DNA from: an uncultured Sulfurimonas sp.
Lineage (GTDB): Bacteria > Campylobacterota > Campylobacteria > Campylobacterales > Sulfurimonadaceae
Direction of reading: 5' to 3'
Assembly (NCBI GenBank): GCA_937914675.1
Contig: CALDOC010000288.1
Location: forward strand, 1 to 18,584
DNA: 18,584 bases
Every line of letters begins with the position of its first letter. The first letter of the stretch is position 1. A program made the position numbers and the translations under genes. This document shows positions 1-7,283 of this stretch, piece after piece. The notes under the pieces were generated by a model. It saw nothing but the letters and a program-made list of their open reading frames with translations. It did not search any database and had not been told where the DNA came from.

Positions 1-1294
1 TAAAAAAACCTACAACGTCTGTAATCGTCGTTAGGAGAACGGTACTGCCTATGGCGGGGTCAATATTCAATTTTTTTAAAAATAGGGGAATGGTTGCGCC
101 AAAAAAACCAGCCATAAACAAGTTTATAATCATGCTAAGAGCAATAACCACTCCCAACATAACTTTACCAAACCAAAGACCCGCGATAATTCCTATTATT
201 ATAGCAAATAATAGTCCATTTCCTAAAGCTATAAAAACCTCTTTTTTAATAATGCGCTTTGCGTCTCCATGAGATATGTCTCCAAGAGCTAGCTGACGCA
301 CTACGACGGTAAGACTTTGCGTTCCAGCGTTTCCACCCATGGAAGCGACTATGGGCATCAGGACGGCAAGCGCCACCATGCTCTGTAGCGTGTCGGAAAA
401 AAGTCCTATGACAAGTGAAGCGGCTATCGCCGTTATAAGATTGAGTCCTAGCCATGTCGCTCGTTTTTTGCCCGCAGGCAGTATCTCTTCGTCTTCCTCC
501 GCTTCATCGTCAACACCGGCAAGATTGTACATCTGTTCAGTCGCATGTTCGCTAATAATATCGTACATATCATCAGAAGTGATTCTTCCTATCAGCACCC
601 CATATATATCCACAATAGCTAAAACGGAAAGGTCAAACTCTTCAAAAATATGAATGACTTCTTGTATGTCTTGCGTATCTTTGGCTTTGATTGGTTCAAA
701 ACTGTCAGCGCTTAGTTGAATGTTTTCTAGGAGGCTTTTGGTAAAGTCAAATATGAGTAAATCATCTAAGCCTACGGTATATTTGAGCTTGTTGTCTTTT
801 TCCGTAATAAAAAGATTTTGGATATTTTCAATTTTATTCTCTTTTCTGAGTTGAGCGAACCTTTTTATGATGTCGTGAACAATTTCATTTTCATGCGCGC
901 TAAATAATTCAAACTGCATATAAGCGCCAGCTTCATTTTCTTTATAATTTCTGAGTTTTATTATTTCATTTTTATCGTCGTCATGTAAAGTCTCAAAAAC
1001 TTTAGACGCTATCGTCTGGTCAAGCTCTTCCAACCCGTGCATAAATTCCACTTGGTCGTCAGACTCTAGTTCTGAAACCGCGTGAGAGAGTTCCTTTACG
1101 CTGAGCAACTCGACAAGGTCGTCAAAAAATCTATCTGGAAGGGCAAGAGCTACGTCGCCAAGCATATTTTTTGGAATAAGCTTAATGGCTTGGGCAAACG
1201 TATTGACATCAAGCTTTTTTAATATTTTAGCTATTTTCGCTGGATGAATTTCACTCGCTTCATGAGAATTTAAATATTTTTCTAGTTTATTCAT
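1..1294 (-). CDS. mgtE: Magnesium transporter MgtE (partial, C-terminus cut by window edge)
   Basis: Inner-membrane Mg2+ channel of the MgtE family. The first 431 residues are in the window; reading the minus strand from 1294, the frame stays open to base 1. Visible order: acidic helical MgtE_N domain (about 10-110), paired CBS domains (about 115-255), an acidic linker, then membrane segments from about 281. The family signature PIVASMGGNAGTQS lies at 314-327, and IDPAIGS followed by TTITDVVG at 411-429 is the last-helix region holding the pore Asp (D412 here). From the usual family length about 20 residues are missing. ATG 1294 is the only reasonable start because the next in-frame Met is residue 44. 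No Shine-Dalgarno precedes it, and a TATAAT box ends only 7 bases upstream, so the message may be leaderless. It is divergent from the stator-like operon. Identity is secure; the start is less so. Confidence 0.95.
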   Translation of the reverse strand, partial: MNKLEKYLNSHEASEIHPAKIAKILKKLDVNTFAQAIKLIPKNMLGDVALALPDRFFDDLVELLSVKELSHAVSELESDDQVEFMHGLEELDQTIASKVFETLHDDDKNEIIKLRNYKENEAGAYMQFELFSAHENEIVHDIIKRFAQLRKENKIENIQNLFITEKDNKLKYTVGLDDLLIFDFTKSLLENIQLSADSFEPIKAKDTQDIQEVIHIFEEFDLSVLAIVDIYGVLIGRITSDDMYDIISEHATEQMYNLAGVDDEAEEDEEILPAGKKRATWLGLNLITAIAASLVIGLFSDTLQSMVALAVLMPIVASMGGNAGTQSLTVVVRQLALGDISHGDAKRIIKKEVFIALGNGLLFAIIIGIIAGLWFGKVMLGVVIALSMIINLFMAGFFGATIPLFLKKLNIDPAIGSTVLLTTITDVVGFF

Positions 1295-1301
1295 AAGTGA
1301 A

Positions 1302-1307
1302 ATTATA
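1302..1307 (-). promoter_or_regulatory. Candidate -10 box of mgtE
   Basis: TATAAT on the minus strand, separated by 7 bases (TTCACTT) from the mgtE ATG. A normal transcription start would fall on or next to the start codon. No convincing -35 is visible, which is usual for sigma70 promoters in Campylobacterota. Confidence 0.5.
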
Positions 1308-1375
1308 TCAGATTAATTATTTTCTACTATGACGCGCTATATAATTGTTATTTTTTTTTGAACGCTTTTATATTT

Positions 1376-1391
1376 TACTCTAATTAGAGTA
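1376..1391. promoter_or_regulatory. Perfect 16-bp palindrome, candidate operator of the stator-like operon
   Basis: TACTCTAATTAGAGTA is a perfect inverted repeat without a spacer. Its last two bases are the first two bases of the TATAAT box at 1390-1395, so a bound protein would cover the spacer and -10 region. It is too short and AT-rich at its centre to be a terminator and no T-tract follows. The binding protein is unknown; no regulator gene is adjacent. Confidence 0.45.
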
Positions 1392-1395
1392 TAAT
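1390..1395 (+). promoter_or_regulatory. -10 box of the MotA/MotB-like operon
   Basis: TATAAT lies 27 bases upstream of the ATG at 1423, with T-rich DNA upstream (1351-1376) in place of a -35. Transcription would start near 1402, giving a leader of about 20 bases with an AGGA ribosome site at about 1413-1416. Confidence 0.6.
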
Positions 1396-1422
1396 TCACA
1401 AATTTCAGTATTAGGATAAATA

Positions 1423-2553
1423 ATGCAACCAACATATGGCAATACAAAATGTTTAGCGAATTACATAGTTATTTCCGCTATCCCATTTTTATTTTTTATA
1501 TTCATTCTGCTTGGCTACTTTCAAATAATTCCGTTAAAAGCGCCTTTTCATTCCGTTGCCATCATCTTTTTTATCTTTTTCATATTTTTACTTTTTATTA
1601 AGCATAACGCCAACTATTCAATTTGCAAAATACGCTCGTCGTATGATGAACTCAAAGAACATTTAGATACAAAATTAAAGACTAATTCTCTTACCATTGA
1701 GAGTAGAACAAAGTCGATTTTAGACGTAGATAACTTTTTAAATCATTATTATCGCGATGCGAGAAATGACAATTTTGCGTCTGTCGCTTCTTCCGTTTTT
1801 CCCATGCTGGGAATTTTGGGTACTTTTATAGCCATAGCCTTTTCCATGCCAAATTTTTCAGTGACGGACACTCAGTCGCTTGACCATGAAATATCTATGC
1901 TTTTAAGCGGCGTTGGCTCCGCGTTTTACGCTTCCATATATGGTATTTTACTTTCGCTTATTTGGACGTATTTTGAAAAAAGGGGTCTTAGCAAAGTAAA
2001 CGCTTACTTTTCCAGTATAAAAAATAATTTCATCTACTCAGTATGGTCAAAAGAAGAGCTTTTGATTTACAAATATACTCAGTATGATTTAAAAGAGAAC
2101 AAGTTTTTAGCTGGATTAAGAGAGACGTTTAGTCTTGATTTTATTCAAACTTTAAATACGCAACACATAGTTAGTTATGAAAAAATTATGAATGAGACGA
2201 ATAGTAGTTTTTCTCAGGTGTCCACTAATTTAAGTAGAGTCTCAAATGAACTTAGCGATACGCTGTCTAAAATGAATATTGGCAATACCGCCATGAGCGC
2301 TCAAAATCATATTGACAGAGCGCTTATTGAATTTACAGAAGCTACCAAATCGTTTGAAAAAACGACTAAACAGCATAGCGCTCAAATGAATAATTCACTA
2401 AACAGAACTTTTGACAAAATAGATAGCGAGATAGGACAAATAGTCATTAAACTCGCAGATTTTGCAACGCATGTAAGTCTTGAAAGTCAAGAAGTTCAAG
2501 AAAGCATTAGTAAATATCATGAAATGGTAGCAAAACAAGTAAAAGATAGATAG
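1423..2553 (+). CDS. MotA/TolQ/ExbB-type proton channel protein, ZorA/MotA-like
   Basis: Predicted inner-membrane channel subunit of an ion-driven motor or stator pair. Hydrophobic segments lie at about 13-33, 43-60, 121-140 and 165-184. The MotA/TolQ/ExbB core is recognisable in the last two helices: SVFPMLGILGTFIAIAF (124-140), then ISMLLSGVGSAFYASIYGILL (starting at 157). Residues 60-115 are a short cytoplasmic loop. The cytoplasmic tail from about 190 to 376 is polar and helical, rich in Asn, Ser, Glu and Lys (for example 250-370), and looks coiled-coil. At 376 residues it is longer than TolQ or ExbB and has a tail like, but shorter than, that of Zorya ZorA. Its stop TAG is followed directly by the ATG of the MotB-like partner in the same frame. 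The family assignment is firm. The cellular job (anti-phage, envelope, motility) cannot be read from sequence; neither a flagellar motA neighbourhood nor TolR/ExbD is present. Confidence 0.85.
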   Translation: MQPTYGNTKCLANYIVISAIPFLFFIFILLGYFQIIPLKAPFHSVAIIFFIFFIFLLFIKHNANYSICKIRSSYDELKEHLDTKLKTNSLTIESRTKSILDVDNFLNHYYRDARNDNFASVASSVFPMLGILGTFIAIAFSMPNFSVTDTQSLDHEISMLLSGVGSAFYASIYGILLSLIWTYFEKRGLSKVNAYFSSIKNNFIYSVWSKEELLIYKYTQYDLKENKFLAGLRETFSLDFIQTLNTQHIVSYEKIMNETNSSFSQVSTNLSRVSNELSDTLSKMNIGNTAMSAQNHIDRALIEFTEATKSFEKTTKQHSAQMNNSLNRTFDKIDSEIGQIVIKLADFATHVSLESQEVQESISKYHEMVAKQVKDR

Positions 2554-3669
2554 ATGTTTTTAAAAAACAAAAGAGATGAAGAAACAAATTTTTGGCTTTC
2601 ATACGCCGACCTCATGGCGGGATTGTTATTTGTTTTTATATTGTTAATAGGCGCAATCGTAGTTAAATCAATCGTCTTAAAATCAAATTTGGATTCAAAA
2701 GAGAGCTCTCTTGAAAATTCACTGCAGTTATTATTATTGCGCGATACGGAAGTTCAAAAATTAAAACGACTATTGGCAGTTAGAAGCATGGAGTTAAACG
2801 CTACGCAAGAGGAGTTGTTGATTTCAAAAGACGCTTTTAAACTTAAGACGCAAGAGATAGTAAATCTTAACAACATCCTTCTTTCTCAAAACATGAAAGT
2901 TGATGATTTTAATAATAAAATAATCATAATGCAAAATTTATTGGATGAATCAAATGAAACCATTAATTCTCAAACCTCTCGGATTAACGACTATAGTGAA
3001 AAAGTTCTTATTTTATCCAACTCTTTAACCGCAAAAGAAGATACTCTAAAATTGCAAGACGATGAGCTGTTAAAACTCCTTCATGCGATTGACGAAAAAG
3101 AGACGCAATACGACGCGTTGATATCCAAACTTCAAGCGCAAAAAGCAAAAATAAAAAGTTTGACGGGAGTGAAAATTAAAGTTATTGCCGAACTCAAAAA
3201 GAGTCTTGGCAAAAATGTTGAAATAGACGCTAAAAGCGGCTCGCTTAGATTGTCATCAAATATTTTGTTTGATAAAAATAGCGCTATTTTGAAGCCGTCT
3301 TCAGAACAAGAGCTCCGAAAGATTTTTATAAATTACATGGGAGCGTTAACTTCCAACGCGAATATAAAAAATCAGCTTGAACGAATAGTGATTGAGGGAC
3401 ATACGGATAGCGATGGAGACTACTTGTTAAATCTTAGTTTGTCTCAACAGAGGGCTTACGCCGTCATGAACTATCTTTTGACGTTAGATTTTACTAAAAA
3501 AAATAATATAAAGCCTCTTTTAGTCGCTAGTGGACGTTCGTATCTTGATACTTTGTATCGAGAAGATGGCAAGGAGGACAAACAAGCGTCGCGTCGAATA
3601 GAAATAAAGTTTAGACTGAAGAATGATGACGCCATGAATGAAATAGAGAAGATACTTGAATATGAATAA
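2554..3669 (+). CDS. MotB/OmpA-type stator protein with long coiled coil, ZorB-like
   Basis: Predicted partner of the upstream channel protein. A single N-terminal membrane helix (about 14-38) carries the motif WLSYADLMAGLLF; D19 sits where MotB and ZorB have their proton-carrying Asp. Residues 45-215 form a polar helical coiled coil, and 235-356 an OmpA-like peptidoglycan-binding domain: ILFDKNSAILKPSS (237-250), EGHTDSDGDYLLNLSLSQQRA (281 onward), and the terminal ASRRIEIKF (345-353). The coiled coil of about 170 residues is far longer than the short linker of MotB or ZorB, so the anchor should sit well away from the membrane. ATG follows the previous TAG with no gap and no strong ribosome site, implying translational coupling. 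Its end overlaps the start of the next small gene by 8 bases. The fold is certain; the pathway is unknown. Confidence 0.87.
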   Translation: MFLKNKRDEETNFWLSYADLMAGLLFVFILLIGAIVVKSIVLKSNLDSKESSLENSLQLLLLRDTEVQKLKRLLAVRSMELNATQEELLISKDAFKLKTQEIVNLNNILLSQNMKVDDFNNKIIIMQNLLDESNETINSQTSRINDYSEKVLILSNSLTAKEDTLKLQDDELLKLLHAIDEKETQYDALISKLQAQKAKIKSLTGVKIKVIAELKKSLGKNVEIDAKSGSLRLSSNILFDKNSAILKPSSEQELRKIFINYMGALTSNANIKNQLERIVIEGHTDSDGDYLLNLSLSQQRAYAVMNYLLTLDFTKKNNIKPLLVASGRSYLDTLYREDGKEDKQASRRIEIKFRLKNDDAMNEIEKILEYE

Positions 3670-3817
3670 CTTTGAACCTAGATATATTAAAATGGCTTCT
3701 CAGTACTTGAGTGAGAAACTAAAGAAAGTAGAAAAGAAAGTTAATAACGCATATATTTTAGACGATAAAAAAGAATCAACCTTCAATAGGTTGCTTAATG
3801 GCATATTTAAGTCTTAA
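3662..3817 (+). CDS. Small hypothetical protein (51 residues), third gene of the stator-like operon
   Basis: An ATG inside the end of the MotB-like gene (8-base overlap) opens a 51-residue frame, MNNFEPRYIKMASQ at its start and FNRLLNGIFKS at its end. It is basic, has no hydrophobic segment and no signal peptide, and is probably helical in the middle (SQYLSEKLKKVEKKVNNAY), so it should be cytoplasmic. It fills the space exactly up to the convergent AMIN gene: its TAA (3815-3817) is one base from the AMIN stop. The overlap, direction and packing support it as a real gene of the operon. I recognise no family. It could be a cytosolic accessory subunit; without homologues it could also be a chance frame. 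Confidence 0.6.
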   Translation: MNNFEPRYIKMASQYLSEKLKKVEKKVNNAYILDDKKESTFNRLLNGIFKS

Positions 3818-3818
3818 G

Positions 3819-4463
3819 TTACCTTAACTCAAATATGTAGCCGTTATCGCTTTTAATAAGTTTGTATGAGTAGCTTCCATCTAGTTCAATGACCACTCTG
3901 TAATATCCTGAATGGTTTCCTATTCTTATTTTTGTGAAAATGGAATTTTTTGCCATCTCTTTTGAATAACTTCTGATGTCAATATCTCTTTTTACGTCAA
4001 ATACTATTCTATGTGGATTGACTAGTAAAAAATTTCTAATCATCTCATCTTGCGTTACGACTTTTAAATTTTCCTTATTTGCGTAAAATGATATGTACTG
4101 CAGAGAAGCTATATGTTTGTAAGAGTTTCTTTTTTGTTCTTTTTCACTTTTTTTAGACTCTGTGGCGTTTTGCGCGTTCTCATAACTCTGGGATATAAAT
4201 ATTGGCAGATGCCAATCGATTGAGTTGTCAAGCATTATGCTTTGGGTATGCTTAGAACCATCAAGGCTCTTATAGTTGATTGTAACTCCCTCTATTACTC
4301 TTGCGGTGGAAGGTAAGGATATACTCGCTTGCTTAAGAGGATTATTGATGATTTTTGCGTTTGAAGTTCTATCGCCTTGTTTGTCATCCGCGTCAAAAAA
4401 AGGGTTTTCTCTAGCGTTTAACGATGAGAGACATATGAGTGAAATTAGTATAAGTTTAATCAA
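3819..4463 (-). CDS. AMIN-domain envelope protein
   Basis: Exported protein of 214 residues with a C-terminal AMIN-type domain. An N-terminal signal peptide (MIKLILISLICLSSLNA, cleavage near 17) precedes a low-complexity polar stretch (20-50 and 95-115, Lys/Glu/Ser rich). Residues about 130-214 have the alternating strand pattern of AMIN: LKVVTQDEM, HRIVFDVKRD, GYYRVVIELDG and a terminal FELR. AMIN domains localise envelope proteins by binding peptidoglycan or periplasmic partners. It occupies the place of HP0156 or campylobacter Cj1670c, downstream of recA-eno-FtsB-like. The start is TTG at 4463, chosen because it is preceded by GAGG at proper spacing and gives a complete signal peptide; no ATG or GTG serves. 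It follows the FtsB-like gene by 13 bases. The exact role is unknown. Confidence 0.8.
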   Translation of the reverse strand: MIKLILISLICLSSLNARENPFFDADDKQGDRTSNAKIINNPLKQASISLPSTARVIEGVTINYKSLDGSKHTQSIMLDNSIDWHLPIFISQSYENAQNATESKKSEKEQKRNSYKHIASLQYISFYANKENLKVVTQDEMIRNFLLVNPHRIVFDVKRDIDIRSYSKEMAKNSIFTKIRIGNHSGYYRVVIELDGSYSYKLIKSDNGYIFELR

Positions 4464-4476
4464 TATGACCTCACAT

Positions 4477-4755
4477 TTATTTTGCTGAAATTTCTTTTAG
4501 CTCAAAGAATTCACGCTGTAATCCAGCGTTTTCGTTTTTTAATCTAACGGTTTCATTTTGTAAGTAAGTTTCATAATCCTGAAGTCCCATGAGGACTTCT
4601 ATGGAATTGACGCCATAAAGGAGGATACCTAGATAAACGCCAAATATGGTAACTAGCAAAAACATAACTAAGAACTTTCCTAATGATAGGCCTAAATACT
4701 TTTGAGTAAAGCTTATAGAGTCGTCAATATCTTCAAAAAGTTCTTCACTATTCAT
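4477..4755 (-). CDS. FtsB/DivIC-like septum-formation initiator protein
   Basis: A 92-residue bitopic membrane protein: an acidic cytoplasmic N-terminus (1-25), one transmembrane helix (about 27-49, LVMFLLVTIFGVYLGILLYGV), then a short periplasmic coiled coil (about 58-90) with a heptad-like run of Asn, Glu, Leu and Lys. This layout and its position just after eno match the small FtsB/DivIC-like protein found after eno in Campylobacterota and many other bacteria. FtsB bridges FtsL and FtsQ in the divisome. ATG 4755 lies 8 bases after the enolase stop. Sequence identity to FtsB cannot be judged by eye, so function rests on topology and synteny. Confidence 0.72.
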   Translation of the reverse strand: MNSEELFEDIDDSISFTQKYLGLSLGKFLVMFLLVTIFGVYLGILLYGVNSIEVLMGLQDYETYLQNETVRLKNENAGLQREFFELKEISAK

Positions 4756-4763
4756 GATAAAAC

Positions 4764-6029
4764 TTATTTAAAAATTGCAGAACCTAAATACTCGCCATAT
4801 ACAACTTCATTTTCAATCTCTAAAAGACGGTTGTATTTAGCGGTTCTTTCGCCACGCGCCGTTGAACCAGTTTTAATCTGACCACAGTTAAGCGCGACCG
4901 CAAAGTCGGCGATGAAAGCGTCTTCACTTTCTCCCGAACGATGACTCATGACGCAAGTGTAGCCGTTTCTTTGGGCTAAACGAACGGTTTGCATGGTTTC
5001 GCTTACTGAACCAATTTGGTTTGGTTTGATAAGAATGGAGTTTGCTATGCCTCTTTCGATGCCTTGCGCTAAAATGCTTGCGTTTGTAACGAATAGGTCG
5101 TCGCCAACGATTTGTATTTTATCTCCAAGTTTCTCAGTCATGAGTTTGAAACCATCCCAGTCGTCTTCGTTAAGACCGTCTTCGATAGAAACAATAGGAT
5201 ATTTGTCGCATAAATCAACGTAATACTCTACCAGTTCAGCGGAATTTACAGTGCGATTTTCAGACTCTAGTCTATATCCACCCTCTGTTACAATTTCAGA
5301 AGCCGCAACGTCTAAAGCTATTCCAAAGTGTTCGCCAGCTTTGTAACCAGCTTTTTCAATCGCTTCCATGATAACTTGGATAGGCTCTTCGTTTGAACTC
5401 AAATCGGGAGCAAACCCGCCCTCGTCTCCAAGAGCGGTTGAATGCCCTTTAGATTTTAGTATCGATTTTAGGTTGTGATAAACTTCCGAACTCGCGCGAA
5501 GGCCTTGCGCAAAATCTTCAAAGCCCATAGGAACAATCATATACTCTTGAAAATCAACGCTATTGTCGGCATGAGAACCACCATTAATGATGTTGAGCAT
5601 AGGCGTTGGGATAACCATGGCGTTTGCTCCACCAAGATAACGATAAAGCGGCATATCTAAAGACTTTGCAGCCGCGCGAGCCACAGCCATGGAAACGCCA
5701 AGAACCGCGTTCGCTCCTAATCGTCCATAGTTTTCAGTTCCATCAAGTTCTTTCATGATAGAGTCGATTACAGCTTGATTAAAAGGAGACTGACCAACAA
5801 GAGCGTCTGATATTTCATTGTTTACATGAGAAACGGCTTTTAAGACGCCTTTGCCCATGTATCTTTCATCAGCGTCACGAAGCTCTAAGGCTTCGCGTCT
5901 ACCAGTGCTCGCGCCTGATGGCACGATAGCGCTTTGTATAGTTCCATCACTTAATTCTACCGTCGCTTTAACCGTCGGGTTACCGCGAGAATCCATTACT
6001 TCAATTGCATTTACACTATCTATAAACAT
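4764..6029 (-). CDS. eno: Enolase
   Basis: Phosphopyruvate hydratase converts 2-phosphoglycerate to phosphoenolpyruvate in glycolysis and gluconeogenesis in the cytosol. At 421 residues it is full length. Hallmarks: VMDSRGNPTV (11-20), PSGASTGRREA (37-47) including the mobile catalytic loop, GGSHADN (150-156), GDEGGFAP with catalytic E203 (201-208), metal ligands D240, E283 (SIEDG) and D310 (GDD), the base K335 in KPNQIGS, SHRSGE (362-367) and K386 in KTGS. ATG 6029 is preceded by AGAGGA at good spacing. The gene starts 22 bases after the recA stop, so it probably depends on the recA promoter. ALDVAASE and NQIGSVSET depart slightly from the commonest forms, but no catalytic residue is missing. 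Confidence 0.99.
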   Translation of the reverse strand: MFIDSVNAIEVMDSRGNPTVKATVELSDGTIQSAIVPSGASTGRREALELRDADERYMGKGVLKAVSHVNNEISDALVGQSPFNQAVIDSIMKELDGTENYGRLGANAVLGVSMAVARAAAKSLDMPLYRYLGGANAMVIPTPMLNIINGGSHADNSVDFQEYMIVPMGFEDFAQGLRASSEVYHNLKSILKSKGHSTALGDEGGFAPDLSSNEEPIQVIMEAIEKAGYKAGEHFGIALDVAASEIVTEGGYRLESENRTVNSAELVEYYVDLCDKYPIVSIEDGLNEDDWDGFKLMTEKLGDKIQIVGDDLFVTNASILAQGIERGIANSILIKPNQIGSVSETMQTVRLAQRNGYTCVMSHRSGESEDAFIADFAVALNCGQIKTGSTARGERTAKYNRLLEIENEVVYGEYLGSAIFK

Positions 6030-6051
6030 TGATTTTCCTCTTTAAATTAAA

Positions 6052-7089
6052 TTATACGTCCGAGTCATCTATTTCAAGAGTGTCCATGACCATCACATCA
6101 CTCATTCCCATTGCCGTTTTTATCTTATCTTCTATCTCTTTAGCTAGTAGCGGTTCTTCTTTGAATTTTGCTTTGACGTTTTCACGTCCTTGCCCGAGTT
6201 TTGTCTCTTCATATGAGAACCACGCGCCAGCTTTGTCGATAATGTCTAGCTTTACGCCATAGTCAACAAGTTCACCCTCTTTAGAGATTCCTTCTCCAAA
6301 CATTATATCAAATTCTGCCTGACGAAATGGAGGAGCCACTTTATTTTTAATAACTTTAGCCTTCACTCTGTTACCAATTACGCTTTCACCTTGCTTTAAA
6401 GACGCTATGCGACGCACGTCAATACGCACTGACGCGTAAAATTTTAACGCGTTGCCCCCCGTTGTCGTTTCAGGAGAACCATAGCCCATCATACCAATTT
6501 TCATACGTATTTGATTGATAAATATAACCGTACAGTTCATTTTGTGTAAAACGCCTGTAAGTTTACGAAGCGCCTTGCTCATGAGACGAGCTTGAACTCC
6601 AACGTTTTGGTCGGACATTTCTCCCTCTATCTCTGACTTTGGAGTTAACGCCGCAACGGAATCTATGACGATTAAATCTACGGCGCCACTTCTTGCAATG
6701 GTTTCAACAATGTCTAGAGCTTGTTCGCCATAATCGGGCTGAGAAACTAAAAGATTGTCTACGTCGACGCCAAGATTTTTGGCGTAAAGCACGTCAAGCG
6801 CATGTTCGGCGTCTATAAAAGCGCAAACGCCACCCGCCTTTTGACACTCTGCAGTGATTTGAAGCGCCAAAGTCGTTTTACCAGAACTTTCAGGTCCATA
6901 AATTTCAACGACTCTTCCTTGTGGAACTCCACCAATGCCAAGCGCCAAGTCAAGCCCAAGAGATCCAGTGCTTATGGCTTGTATAGGTTCGATGTTTTTA
7001 TCACCCAGTCGCATCAAAGCGCCTTTACCAAACGCTTTGTCTATCTGCTTCATAGCTAGGTCTAATGATTTTTGTTTGTTTGCATCCAT
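6052..7089 (-). CDS. recA: Recombinase RecA
   Basis: DNA strand-exchange ATPase of homologous recombination, 345 residues, full length. Walker A GPESSGKT is at 65-72, the catalytic Glu is E95 in FIDAEHALD, Walker B LIVIDSVAAL is at 139-148, the L1 region KSEIEGEMSD lies at 151-160, INQIRMKIGMM at 191-201 and the L2 region GSPETTTGGNALKFYAS at 204-220. The C-terminus is short and acidic (MDTLEIDDSDV), as usual. ATG 7089 is supported by homology (MDANKQKSLDLAMKQIDKAFGKG) although the ribosome site is weak. It heads a likely operon with eno, the FtsB-like gene and the AMIN gene. No LexA-type box is visible upstream, in line with the absence of LexA from this phylum. Confidence 0.99.
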   Translation of the reverse strand: MDANKQKSLDLAMKQIDKAFGKGALMRLGDKNIEPIQAISTGSLGLDLALGIGGVPQGRVVEIYGPESSGKTTLALQITAECQKAGGVCAFIDAEHALDVLYAKNLGVDVDNLLVSQPDYGEQALDIVETIARSGAVDLIVIDSVAALTPKSEIEGEMSDQNVGVQARLMSKALRKLTGVLHKMNCTVIFINQIRMKIGMMGYGSPETTTGGNALKFYASVRIDVRRIASLKQGESVIGNRVKAKVIKNKVAPPFRQAEFDIMFGEGISKEGELVDYGVKLDIIDKAGAWFSYEETKLGQGRENVKAKFKEEPLLAKEIEDKIKTAMGMSDVMVMDTLEIDDSDV

Positions 7090-7283
7090 CTTGGGCTCGC
7101 TTATATTAAATTTCGACTAATTATATATAAATTTTAAACATTTAAACAAAAATATAGCAAATTGTCATATTTTATTTATAAAGTTTATCTTTGTTGGGAA
7201 TTATACTTTATGATTAATAATATATTGCTCCTCCTTGAGAATCTTGAATGAAAGTTTTATCAAATTTTAGTTAAAATAATTTT
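7090..7283. promoter_or_regulatory. Divergent recA / mqnD intergenic region
   Basis: This 194-base AT-rich spacer carries TATAAT on the minus strand at 7120-7125, about 30 bases before recA, and a direct repeat of TTTAAAC at 7133-7139 and 7141-7147 just upstream of it. On the plus side several AT-rich -10-like words occur (TATACT at 7202-7207, TAAAAT at 7272-7277), but none is clearly right for mqnD. GCTCCTCCTTGAG near 7227-7239 contains CCTCCTT, the anti-Shine-Dalgarno sequence. No terminator or small gene is visible. Confidence 0.5.
7120..7125 (-). promoter_or_regulatory. -10 box of recA operon
   Basis: TATAAT on the minus strand, placing transcription start near 7113 and giving a leader of about 23 bases to the recA ATG. 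Upstream DNA is A/T-rich with no clear -35, as usual for this phylum. Confidence 0.55.

Noticed and set aside
246..653. Open frames of 69-104 codons overlapping mgtE on both strands
   Set aside because: The minus-strand mgtE frame shows continuous MgtE domains across this region; the others are low-complexity shadows.
2551..2556. Broken fusion gene caused by a sequencing error at the in-frame TAG
   Set aside because: Both products are complete domains that are normally separate proteins, and the same arrangement recurs at 8145-8150 and 17723-17728.
1423..3817. A complete Zorya anti-phage system
   Set aside because: Only ZorA/ZorB-like proteins are present. No ZorC, ZorD helicase or ZorE nuclease lies nearby, and the linker architecture differs, so I report the pair only as Zorya-like.
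4764..6029. Unusual enolase with altered conserved segments (ALDVAASE, NQIGSVSET)
   Set aside because: All catalytic and metal residues are present; the changes are ordinary lineage variation.
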